The notes beneath the pieces were generated by a model. The model saw nothing but the letters and a program-made list of their open reading frames with translations. It had not been told where the DNA came from and searched no databases. From assembly GCA_002297865.1 (NCBI GenBank), contig DBKX01000042.1, positions 349-16,516 of the forward strand: a DNA stretch of 16,168 nt, read 5' to 3'. This document shows positions 1-6,929 of this stretch, in pieces. The position numbers were made by a program, and so were the translations under genes. Source of the DNA: Lachnoclostridium sp. UBA739 (GTDB lineage Bacteria; Bacillota_A; Clostridia; Lachnospirales; Lachnospiraceae). Position 1 is the first letter of the stretch. Each line of letters begins with the position of its first letter.

Positions 1-2
1 GT

Positions 3-665
3 ATTGGAGGAGTTGCTTATACAATAGTGAATCATAATTCTGAAAGCCAAAAGAATAAACCAGAACAGAATGTTTCGGTAACGGATGACAGCTTTTCATC
101 AGGAACTAATAGTACGAAAAATGGAGATATGACATTAGAAAAGAATGCCTATCCAGAGATAAATGAACTAATAAAACAGTATTTCGCAGCAAGAGTCAGC
201 TGCGATATGAATAAACTAGGAACATTAGTAAGTGACGTGAAAAACATTAATGCAGAGGAGTTAAAAACGCTAGGTACTTATGTGGAAGAATATCAGAATA
301 TTGACACTTACACCGTAGCTGGAGAAGAAAAAGACAGTTATGTGGTGTTTGCTTATACAGATATCAAGCTGAAAGATATTAAGACACCAGCACCGGGTCT
401 TACAGGTCTATATGTGAACAAAGATAAAAACGGTAATTTTGTCATTTTTAATGGTATGATGACAGATGAACAGAATGCATACAAAGAAAGTGTATATGAA
501 AGCGATAGTGTGAAAGAACTAATTGCTTCTGTGCAGGATAAGTATAAAAAAGCACTTGAAAGTGATAAGGATTTAAATAAGTTCTACGCAGATGCGCAGA
601 AAGAGGAAGAGGAAAAACAAAAAAATCCTATCCCTAGTGGAGAAGGAACAACAGAAGCAGAATAA
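3..665 (+). CDS. Membrane-anchored extracellular protein, 5' end missing
   Basis: The frame is open from the left edge, so this is the 3' part of a longer gene. The GTG at 27 is not a convincing start: the codons before it read IGGVAYTIV, which looks like the end of a transmembrane helix. After it comes a Ser/Thr/Asn/Lys-rich spacer of about 30 residues, then a soluble domain starting near YPEINELIKQYFAARVSCD. That domain has alternating helices and strands, resembling the small NTF2/SnoaL-like or zinc-ribbon-anchored extracellular proteins common in Lachnospiraceae. The C-terminal tail is Glu/Lys-rich (KEEEEKQKN) and looks disordered. I infer a single-pass protein with its C-terminus outside the cell. 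No catalytic motif is visible and the function is unknown. It lies 110 bp upstream of rluF on the same strand, with no strong terminator between them. Confidence 0.7.
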   Translation: MGGVAYTIVNHNSESQKNKPEQNVSVTDDSFSSGTNSTKNGDMTLEKNAYPEINELIKQYFAARVSCDMNKLGTLVSDVKNINAEELKTLGTYVEEYQNIDTYTVAGEEKDSYVVFAYTDIKLKDIKTPAPGLTGLYVNKDKNGNFVIFNGMMTDEQNAYKESVYESDSVKELIASVQDKYKKALESDKDLNKFYADAQKEEEEKQKNPIPSGEGTTEAE

Positions 666-775
666 TGGTATGGGTGTTACAGTTTAAACTCGGATTTGTT
701 TGAATTGCAGCGCCCATTTCATAACTAATCTGATTGGATTAAAATAGGTAAGAGACAGAAAAGAGGATTGAAACA

Positions 776-1501
776 ATGACGCAGAACGAACCAATGCGAT
801 TGAATAAATATTTAAGTGATTCAGGTTTTTGTTCCAGACGTGAAGCAGATCGACTTGTGGAACAAGGTAAAGTAGTAATAGATGGTGAAGTTGCACAGTT
901 AGGACAAAAGGTAAAACCTGGACAGAACATAGTAATAAACGGAAAACCGCTAAAGAGGGAAGAAGAAAGAATCTTAATCGCATTCAATAAGCCAAGAGGA
1001 ATCGTCTGTACCACAAGCAAAAAGGATAAGGATAACATTGTGGATTATCTGAATTATGGCAAGAGAATATATCCGATTGGGCGTCTGGATAAAGATTCAG
1101 AAGGTTTGATTCTGCTCACCAACAAAGGTGACATCGTAGATAAAATCCTTCGTGGAAGTAATTATCACGAAAAGGAATATGTGGTTACGGTGAATAAGAA
1201 AATGACAAAAGAATTTGTAGAAGGAATGGAAGCAGGAGTTCCAATTCTAGATACGGTAACACGTCCTTGTAAGCTGCATGTTGTAAATGATAGAACATTT
1301 CGTATCATTATTTCCCAGGGATTAAATCGTCAAATTCGTAGAATGTGTGAGTATTTTGGCTATCGCGTACAGAAACTAAAGAGAGTGCGTATTATGAACA
1401 TACAACTGAATCATTTGAAAGTTGGGACTTATCGCAACATTTCGAATGAAGAATGGACGAAGCTAAACGCGTTGTTAAATAAAGATAGGAAAGGATGTTA
1501 G
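776..1501 (+). CDS. rluF: 23S rRNA pseudouridine synthase, RluF-like
   Basis: A 241-residue enzyme of the RsuA/RluB/E/F branch, predicted to isomerise a uridine in 23S rRNA (U2604 in E. coli RluF). An N-terminal S4 RNA-binding domain covers about residues 6-65 (MRLNKYLSDSGFCSRREADR). The catalytic domain follows, with the family motif GRLDKDSEGLILLTN; the Asp of RLD is the nucleophile. RluF-specific stretches are ILRGSNYHEKEYVVTV, GVPILDTVTRPCK, and GLNRQIRRMCEYFGY with RIMNI. The length is about 50 residues shorter than E. coli RluF, which has a longer tail. The start at 776 has AGAGG nine bases upstream; the next Met (residue 7) would cut into the S4 domain. The stop is TAG and ligA begins one base after it, so the two are probably co-transcribed. 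The family is certain; the exact target uridine is inferred. Confidence 0.93.
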   Translation: MTQNEPMRLNKYLSDSGFCSRREADRLVEQGKVVIDGEVAQLGQKVKPGQNIVINGKPLKREEERILIAFNKPRGIVCTTSKKDKDNIVDYLNYGKRIYPIGRLDKDSEGLILLTNKGDIVDKILRGSNYHEKEYVVTVNKKMTKEFVEGMEAGVPILDTVTRPCKLHVVNDRTFRIIISQGLNRQIRRMCEYFGYRVQKLKRVRIMNIQLNHLKVGTYRNISNEEWTKLNALLNKDRKGC

Positions 1502-1502
1502 C

Positions 1503-3461
1503 ATGAACACAAATATGGAGCGAATGAAAGAACTGGTTAGTCTACTAAATAAAGCGGGAAAAGCGTATTATCAGGACGCAAAAGAAATCATGTCAAACTT
1601 TGAATACGATAAGCTTTATGATGAACTGCTGGCTCTGGAAAAAGAAGAGGGTGTTGTGTTATCTAACAGCCCAAGTATAAATGTTGGTTATGAAGTATTA
1701 AGCGAGCTGCCAAAAGAACGACATGCGCAGCCAATGCTTTCTTTGGATAAAACGAAAGAAGCAGAACAGTTAAAAAACTGGTTAGGGACACAAAAAGGTC
1801 TTCTTTCTTGGAAATTAGACGGTTTGACCATAGTCTTGACTTATGAAGGCGGCAAACTGGTAAAGGCAGTAACCCGTGGAAATGGAGAAATCGGTGAAGT
1901 TATCACGAATAACGCAAAGGTATTCAAGAATGTACCGTTAGAGATATCCTATGAAGATACTTTAATTTTGCGTGGTGAGGCAATTATCAAATACTCTGAT
2001 TTTGAAAAAATGAATCAGACAATCGAAGCTGTAGATGCCAAATACAAAAATCCACGTAATCTGTGTTCTGGTTCCGTACGTCAGTTAAACAATGAAATCA
2101 CAGCGCAGAGAAATGTACATTTCTTCGCATTTAATCTGGTACAGGCAGATAATGTAGACTTTAAGAACAGTAGATTGGAACAGATTAACTGGTTAAGAAG
2201 TCTTGGTTTTGATGTGGTTGAAAACAAAGAAGTAACAAGCAGTACGATGGATGAAGCCGTTGCATATTTTGCCAAAGCAATTGAAACATATGATTTACCT
2301 TCCGACGGACTTGTATTAGCATTAGACGATATTGCGTATGGACGTTCCCTAGGAACAACTGCTAAGTTCCCAAGAGACTCCATTGCTTTCAAATGGAGAG
2401 ATGAAATCAAAGAAACGACTTTAACTGAAATCGAATGGAGTGCGTCTAGAACGGGACTGATTAATCCAGTTGCGATTTTTGAGCCGGTGGAACTAGAAGG
2501 AACAACCGTAAGTCGTGCCAGCGTTCATAATGTAAGCATTATGGAAAACCTGAAACTTGGAATTGGAGATACCATTAAAGTATATAAAGCCAATATGATT
2601 ATCCCACAGATTGAGGAAAATCTGACACAGAGCGGAACAGCAACGCCACCAGAAGAATGTCCAGTTTGTGGTCATAAGACAGAGATTAAGGATGATAATG
2701 GTGTTAAATCTTTATATTGCGTAAATCCAGAATGTTTTGCGAAGAAGATTAAGTCTTTATCTCATTTTGTTAGCCGAAATGCCATGAATATTGACGGGCT
2801 TTCGGAAGCGACGATTGAGAAATTCGTTCAAAGTGGTATTATCAAGGAACTGGCGGATTTGTATCATTTGGAAGAACACCAAGAAGAAATTGTTACGATG
2901 GAAGGGTTCGGAAAACGTTCTTATGAGAATTTAATTAAGTCTATTGAAGAGTCTAGAAATGTGGAGATGCCAAACTTTATCTATGCTCTTGGAATTGGTA
3001 ACATTGGATTATCTACAGCTAAATTGATTATCAGACGTTATGGTAGTGATTGGGATGTGATTAAGTCCTTAACAGCGGATCAGCTTGTGGATGTCAATGG
3101 TATTGGTGATGTGATTGCAGATACATTTGTTGCATTTTTCCGTAATGAAGAGCGTATGGAACATGTAGAACGCCTTGTGGATGAGCTGCATTTTGTTGTA
3201 GAGGAGTCCAATGAAGAGAAGACATTAGATGGTGTAACATTTGTGATTACTGGTTCGGTTGAACATTTCGCAAATCGGAATGAAGTGAAGGATGTGATTG
3301 AAAAACGTGGCGGGAAGGTTACGGGATCTGTTACGTCGAAGACGAATTATTTGATTAACAATGACAATACGTCTAACTCTAGTAAGAATAAGAAAGCGAA
3401 GGAACTTGGAATTCCGATTATTACGGAGGAAGAGTTTATTGGGATGCTTGGTGAGGCATAG
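1503..3461 (+). CDS. ligA: NAD-dependent DNA ligase LigA
   Basis: A 652-residue bacterial DNA ligase that seals nicks in replication and repair using NAD+. Domain Ia, which binds the NMN half, is at about 10-50 (AYYQDAKEIMSNFEYDKLYD). The adenylation domain carries the catalytic Lys104 in KLDG. An OB fold follows, then a four-Cys zinc finger (C386, C389, C406, C411), helix-hairpin-helix repeats at about 425-560 (VNGIGDVIADTF) and a C-terminal BRCT domain from about 578. Two places differ from the textbook protein: the usual TRGDG..GED motif is TRGNGEIGEVITNN, and the BRCT end has NDNTSNSSKNKKAKELG where most have a Gly-Ser-Lys segment. As I recall, Lachnospiraceae ligases share this form, so it is probably functional. 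An AGGAAAGG Shine-Dalgarno lies inside the end of rluF, suggesting coupling. Codons shift towards G-ending near the 3' end. Confidence 0.95.
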   Translation: MNTNMERMKELVSLLNKAGKAYYQDAKEIMSNFEYDKLYDELLALEKEEGVVLSNSPSINVGYEVLSELPKERHAQPMLSLDKTKEAEQLKNWLGTQKGLLSWKLDGLTIVLTYEGGKLVKAVTRGNGEIGEVITNNAKVFKNVPLEISYEDTLILRGEAIIKYSDFEKMNQTIEAVDAKYKNPRNLCSGSVRQLNNEITAQRNVHFFAFNLVQADNVDFKNSRLEQINWLRSLGFDVVENKEVTSSTMDEAVAYFAKAIETYDLPSDGLVLALDDIAYGRSLGTTAKFPRDSIAFKWRDEIKETTLTEIEWSASRTGLINPVAIFEPVELEGTTVSRASVHNVSIMENLKLGIGDTIKVYKANMIIPQIEENLTQSGTATPPEECPVCGHKTEIKDDNGVKSLYCVNPECFAKKIKSLSHFVSRNAMNIDGLSEATIEKFVQSGIIKELADLYHLEEHQEEIVTMEGFGKRSYENLIKSIEESRNVEMPNFIYALGIGNIGLSTAKLIIRRYGSDWDVIKSLTADQLVDVNGIGDVIADTFVAFFRNEERMEHVERLVDELHFVVEESNEEKTLDGVTFVITGSVEHFANRNEVKDVIEKRGGKVTGSVTSKTNYLINNDNTSNSSKNKKAKELGIPIITEEEFIGMLGEA

Positions 3462-3528
3462 GATTGTATTGATAAATCGTTTTGTTGTGTAAGTAGTTAG
3501 AACAGAATAGGGGCTAGAGCCAGAAGAG

Positions 3529-3565
3529 GACTGGATTGGGTTCGAGGACGAATTCAGTCTTTTTT
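3529..3565 (+). terminator. Rho-independent terminator after ligA
   Basis: A nine-pair stem (GACTGGATT against AATTCAGTC, one G-U pair) encloses a 13-base loop and is followed directly by six T. It closes the rluF-ligA unit 68 bp after the ligA stop and separates it from metA. Confidence 0.85.
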
Positions 3566-3619
3566 GGTTTTGTTAGAATCAAAGCGACATGACTAAAACT
3601 GGATTTTTCACATTCAGTT

Positions 3620-3628
3620 TGGTATAAT
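3620..3628 (+). promoter_or_regulatory. Extended -10 promoter element before metA
   Basis: TGGTATAAT is a perfect extended -10 (TG-N-TATAAT) about 64 bp before the metA start. No good -35 is visible at 16-18 bp, which is tolerable for an extended -10. A second TATAAT at 3647-3652 lacks the TG. I found no SAM riboswitch (S-box) or T-box signature in the leader, although genes of methionine synthesis often carry one. Confidence 0.5.
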
Positions 3629-3691
3629 AGGCTTTATGTAATTCGCTATAATTATAGAAATGATAAAATCAGAAAAAGGGTTGGTGGTAAA

Positions 3692-4597
3692 ATGCCTATT
3701 AAAGTACAGAATAATTTACCTGCAAAGAGAATACTAGAAGAAGAAAATATTTTCATGATGGATGAACATCGTGCTATGAAACAGGATATCCGTCCTTTGA
3801 GAATAGCAATTTTGAATCTGATGCCATTAAAGGAGGCAACCGAAGTTCAACTGCTTCGCAGTTTATCTAATACACCGCTTCAGGTGGACGTAACATTTTT
3901 GACAACTGCAAGCTACATCGGGAAAAATACACCTACCAGCCATCTGGATAAATTCTATCTTACATTTGAAGATGTTAAGAATCAGAAATTCGACGGTCTC
4001 ATTATCACCGGTGCTCCTGTGGAACTGATGGAATATGAGGAAGTGCAGTACTGGGATGAATTAACTCACATTATGGATTGGTCTAAGACAAATGTTACTT
4101 CTACGTTACATATTTGCTGGGGTGCACAGGCTGGCTTGTATTATCATTTTGGTATTTCAAAACATATTTTGAAAGAGAAGAAGTTCGGTATCTTTAAACA
4201 CAGGGTTTATCATAGAAAATGTCCTTTGGTTCGTGGGTTTGATGATGTGTTCTATGCACCACATTCCAGAAATACAGAGGTGTTGACGGAGGATATTGAG
4301 AAAGAAGAGAAGCTTATGGTGTTAGCAAAGGGTGAGGACGCAGGGGTGTTCTTGGCAATTGCGGAGGAAGGAAAGCAGATTTTTGTACTTGGTCATCCAG
4401 AGTATGATAGGGTTACGCTGGATACGGAGTATAAGAGAGATTTGGATAAAGGGATCGATATTGCGTTGCCGGAGAATTATTATGAAGGAGACGATTGTAA
4501 TGAGAGACCGCTGCTTAGGTGGAGGGCGCATAGTAATGCGCTGTATACGAATTGGGTGAATTATTATGTGTATCAGAATACGCCTTATGAGTGGTAA
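3692..4597 (+). CDS. metA: Homoserine O-acetyltransferase (MetA family)
   Basis: A 301-residue MetA-type enzyme that acylates the hydroxyl of L-homoserine, the first committed step of methionine synthesis. The full family length is present (start MPIKVQNNLPAKRILEEENI). The catalytic residues fall at the standard positions: Cys142 in HICWGAQAG, and His235 and Glu237 in GHPEYDR. Residue 111 is Glu (ITGAPVE). In the family, Glu111 goes with acetyl-CoA use (B. cereus) and Gly111 with succinyl-CoA use (E. coli), so I predict an acetyltransferase despite the common 'succinyltransferase' label. A GGTGG element precedes the ATG. The gene stands alone between the ligA terminator and a long spacer. Its last 60 or so codons favour G in the third position, unlike the A-rich third positions near the start. 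Confidence 0.95.
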   Translation: MPIKVQNNLPAKRILEEENIFMMDEHRAMKQDIRPLRIAILNLMPLKEATEVQLLRSLSNTPLQVDVTFLTTASYIGKNTPTSHLDKFYLTFEDVKNQKFDGLIITGAPVELMEYEEVQYWDELTHIMDWSKTNVTSTLHICWGAQAGLYYHFGISKHILKEKKFGIFKHRVYHRKCPLVRGFDDVFYAPHSRNTEVLTEDIEKEEKLMVLAKGEDAGVFLAIAEEGKQIFVLGHPEYDRVTLDTEYKRDLDKGIDIALPENYYEGDDCNERPLLRWRAHSNALYTNWVNYYVYQNTPYEW

Positions 4598-4630
4598 GCT
4601 AGAGATACATTTAGTATTTCCTTTTTTCAT

Positions 4631-4689
4631 TTCTGTAAAACAGAACCACAGATTTCACCGCTTCTGTATTCTTCTTGATTAGAACAGAA
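4631..4689. repeat. Two TTCTGT/ACAGAA dyads
   Basis: A perfect inverted repeat TTCTGT-AAA-ACAGAA lies at 4631-4645. The same half-sites recur as TTCTGT at 4662 and ACAGAA at 4684, 16 bases apart. The last half-site falls between the -35 and -10 of the candidate promoter at 4675-4703, a position where a regulator could act. The first could also be simply a small hairpin. Confidence 0.4.
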
Positions 4690-4703
4690 ATTCGAGATAT
4701 TAT
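4675..4703 (+). promoter_or_regulatory. Candidate sigma-A promoter
   Basis: TTGATT (4675-4680) and TATTAT (4698-4703) are separated by 17 bases, matching the consensus at 4 of 6 and 5 of 6 positions. It is the best promoter I see upstream of the SbnB-like gene, though 330 bp from its start. In such AT-rich DNA a chance match is possible. Confidence 0.35.
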
Positions 4704-5034
4704 AACAAAGGATAATGGATATAAAAATCTTAGTAGTCTGAGAGTTATTCAAATAGTACAGATTATACGATTTGCAAAGAACATGATGTTCAATAATATT
4801 TTTTCAGGAGAGTTACAGAACATTTTAAATATTTGCGCCAGCATTGCCTTATATTATGTCATCATTCCAGCAATTATTAAGTACGTTTCACTTTTACCTG
4901 ATATTTTTAATTTGAAATGGAACAAGATGACAAACTATATTTTTTGTATCAATTTTGATAGATTTTTCTATAACTTCATTTTACATAGTTTTAAAAAATA
5001 GAAAAACACAAACAAAAAATCAGGAGGAAATATT

Positions 5035-6030
5035 ATGAGTAAAAGTATTTTAGTAATAGGAGCAGAACAAGTAAAAAAAGCACTTGAGAAAAAAGAGAAG
5101 GAAATAATGGATATAGTTGCAAAGACATATATCTCACATAATGAAAGTTTGACATCATTACCGCATTCAATATTTTTAAGATTTCCTAATGACAATACAA
5201 ATAGGATTATCGGATTACCTGCGTATATTGGCGGTGATTGTAATAAAGCAGGAATGAAATGGATTTCCTCTTTTCCGCATAATATTGAGAATGGTATTGA
5301 AAGAGCATCAGCAGTAATAATTCTTAATAATATGCAAAATGGAATGTGCGAATCAGTCATAGAAGGTTCTATTATTAGTGCGACAAGAACAGCTGCAAGT
5401 GCTGCATTAGCTGCATTGACTATTCATGGCAATAAAGAGGAAACAACTGTTGGAATTGTTGGATGCGGCAGAATAAATAAAGAGATTATTCACTTTTTAA
5501 AAGTTGCATTTCCAAACTTAAAGAAAGCAGTTCTATTTGACAAATCAGAGGAAAGAGCGAAGAGTTTTTCTGAATTAATATCATCAGATCATATTACTTC
5601 CGAAATTGTGGAAACAATTGAGGCAGTGTTTGAAAAAACGAAATTAGTTTCATTTGCAACAACTGCATCAACTCCATATATTGATGAACTTAAAAATTGT
5701 GATGAAGAAACAACAATCTTGAATATATCGTTAAGAGATTTTGGACCTACGGTTATTGAAAAATGTGACAATATCGTTGATGATATTGATCATGTTTTAC
5801 GTGAAAAAACATCGGTTCATTTAACAGAACAAAAGTTGCAGAATAGGGATTTCATTCGATGCAATTTAGCAGATATCTTATCAGGCAAACAACCTTCTAG
5901 AGTTAAAAATAAAATGGCAGTATTCAGTCCATTTGGTTTGGGAGTTTTGGATTTAGCGCTCGCAAATTATGTGAAAGAGTTTGCTGACAATAATAACATT
6001 GGAGAAGTTATTAATAATTTTTTGCCATAA
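5035..6030 (+). CDS. SbnB-like dehydrogenase, ornithine cyclodeaminase family
   Basis: A 331-residue member of the ornithine cyclodeaminase/mu-crystallin family, closest by eye to SbnB. SbnB oxidises N-(amino-carboxyethyl)glutamate to 2,3-diaminopropionate and 2-oxoglutarate with NAD+ in staphyloferrin B synthesis. Shared segments are RIIGLPAYIGG, GMKWISS (Lys75), ERASAVIILN and ISATRTAAS (Arg118). The Rossmann fold begins at about residue 138 with VGIVGCGRIN, where the third Gly of GxGxxG is Asn; FDKS marks the following beta strand. A strong AGGAGG stands nine bases before the ATG. No SbnA-type partner, siderophore synthetase or transporter is nearby, so the substrate is uncertain; a different amino-acid or imine dehydrogenase is possible. 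The gene is more AT-rich than ligA or metA and is followed by an IS remnant, suggesting an acquired segment. Confidence 0.8.
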   Translation: MSKSILVIGAEQVKKALEKKEKEIMDIVAKTYISHNESLTSLPHSIFLRFPNDNTNRIIGLPAYIGGDCNKAGMKWISSFPHNIENGIERASAVIILNNMQNGMCESVIEGSIISATRTAASAALAALTIHGNKEETTVGIVGCGRINKEIIHFLKVAFPNLKKAVLFDKSEERAKSFSELISSDHITSEIVETIEAVFEKTKLVSFATTASTPYIDELKNCDEETTILNISLRDFGPTVIEKCDNIVDDIDHVLREKTSVHLTEQKLQNRDFIRCNLADILSGKQPSRVKNKMAVFSPFGLGVLDLALANYVKEFADNNNIGEVINNFLP

Positions 6031-6052
6031 ATAATTATTCAAAGGTGTTTAT

Positions 6053-6349
6053 TTAAATGGATATCAAACATCTTGCTCCTTTCAAATGCTCAAGTATAGC
6101 ATGTATTCTAAAAATGAGTATGGAACGGAATTCTTCTAATTTCTGGGGCCATTGGTATTTCCAGTTTTCAAGGCGTTTGTAAAGAAGTACAAATCCATCG
6201 CCTTCCCGTACTTTTCTTAGTTGACAGTAATAAATCTGCGGACGTAGTCCTTGCTCTCTATACCAATCGGAAACAATAAGCCCGCTTTGACGGTATTCTT
6301 TGATCATCTGCGTCCACTGGGTGATTTGATACTGTTTTTTGTTGATTAT
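6053..6349 (-). pseudogene. Truncated IS66 TnpA accessory protein
   Basis: Read on the minus strand, the frame gives QITQWTQMIKEYRQSGL, then SDWYREQGL and YYCQLRKVRE. This is the typical IS66 TnpA (orfA) pattern of a helix-turn-helix-like start, W-C/Y-x-E-x-G and YYxWLRKxRE. The first recognisable codons at 6344-6349 are ATA ATC where a start should be, and there is no ribosome binding site; the Met at 6307 lies inside the conserved part. Beyond residue 40 of the Met-initiated frame the similarity fades. The sequence near 6120-6170 reads better in another frame (LEIPMAPEIRRIPF), suggesting a frameshift. The gene is not expected to make a working protein. Confidence 0.65.
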
Positions 6350-6397
6350 AATATAAACGGAAAGTGGGTGGTAGACACCTTCTCATTGGACGCTTAC
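6053..6397 (-). mobile_element. IS66-family remnant with one terminal sequence
   Basis: On the minus strand the element seems to start at 6397 with GTAAGCGTCC, resembling IS66-type terminal repeats (which begin GTAA). A broken tnpA begins about 50 bp further in, the usual spacing. No tnpB, transposase tnpC or second terminal repeat follows: past 6053 the sequence runs into the end of the SbnB-like gene. It is therefore a left-end fragment and not mobile by itself. The outer edge at 6397/6398 marks an old insertion point; any target duplication has lost its partner. Confidence 0.6.
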
Positions 6398-6929
6398 TAT
6401 AAGTCTTGTTTTGGTAACCATTATATATATGCTTTCTATTATTTCCAACTTGGAGAGTATTAGTTTTATTAGTTTGAATAAAATTTAACAGAATGGTACG
6501 GAATCCGAAAAATGAAATGGTTTACGAATCAATTATATGTTAAAATAGTGATAAATGAAAGGTTGATAAAAGGAGACCAGCGATGAAAAGTCAAGTTTGA
6601 AAGGGCAAGAAGTTTTGATGGTGAAGAAAATCGTGTAATATCGCCGATTCCTCCTTTTTAACCTGGCTATTTCAGTAACTCAATCTGTTCAATGGACTGG
6701 ATTATCTGTATAGGGTTAATGACTTGATTGAAGTAAGTACTCCTGAGCAAAGAGCTTAGGCACATCCAGCTAATAAATGGTTCAGATAAAAATGTGGCAA
6801 TATACTCCTTCAAGTAGTGGGGCTACAGAAAAAAATCAAAAGTCCACAACATATGAATGTATTATAATCACAAATAAAAAAGAAAGGAAATATGATATGT
6901 AGCTTATATAAATATCATACAAGAAAGAC
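6398..6929 (+). other. 532-bp decayed region without an intact gene
   Basis: No frame longer than about 60 codons is convincing. There are signs of a dead gene: an extended -10 (TGTTAAAAT, 6538-6546), an AAAGGAG ribosome binding site near 6569-6575 and an ATG at 6583. This start opens a five-codon frame (MKSQV) ending at 6600, with protein-like reading resuming in another frame (FERARSFDGEENRVISPI) until about 6660. I could not identify the parent gene. A TATAAT at 6863-6868 may help transcribe the following nuclease gene. A good ribosome binding site at 6881-6890 points to an ATG at 6892 that is out of frame with it. Confidence 0.45.

Larger units (their letters stand above)
4598..5034 (+). 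other. 437-bp spacer without a convincing gene
   Basis: AT-rich DNA between metA and the SbnB-like gene. A weak hairpin followed by CCTTTTTT (about 4603-4627) may terminate metA. It is followed by paired TTCTGT/ACAGAA elements and a candidate promoter. The frame from TTG at 4675 to 5001 (108 codons, partly hydrophobic) starts inside the promoter, lacks a ribosome binding site and resembles nothing I know; I do not count it as a gene. If the promoter is real, the following gene has a leader of more than 300 bases. Confidence 0.5.

Noticed and set aside
667..717. Hairpin and AGTTTAAACT palindrome between the first gene and rluF
   Set aside because: The stem ATGGGTG/CGCCCAT has a 36-base loop and no T-run, so it is not a convincing terminator; the 10-bp palindrome alone is not informative.
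684..1038. Two minus-strand frames of 99 codons opposite rluF
   Set aside because: They are antisense shadows of a clear S4/pseudouridine synthase gene, with Leu/Ser/Phe-rich translations and no start signals.
3566..3691. SAM riboswitch or T-box in the metA leader
   Set aside because: The spacer to the terminator is only about 125 bases and shows neither the S-box core nor a T-box sequence.
4675..5001. 108-codon frame starting at TTG
   Set aside because: It starts inside a candidate promoter, has no ribosome binding site, is very AT-rich and resembles no family I know.
6251..6463. 70-codon plus-strand frame
   Set aside because: It lies opposite the IS66 tnpA remnant and its terminal sequence; the minus-strand reading explains the sequence better.
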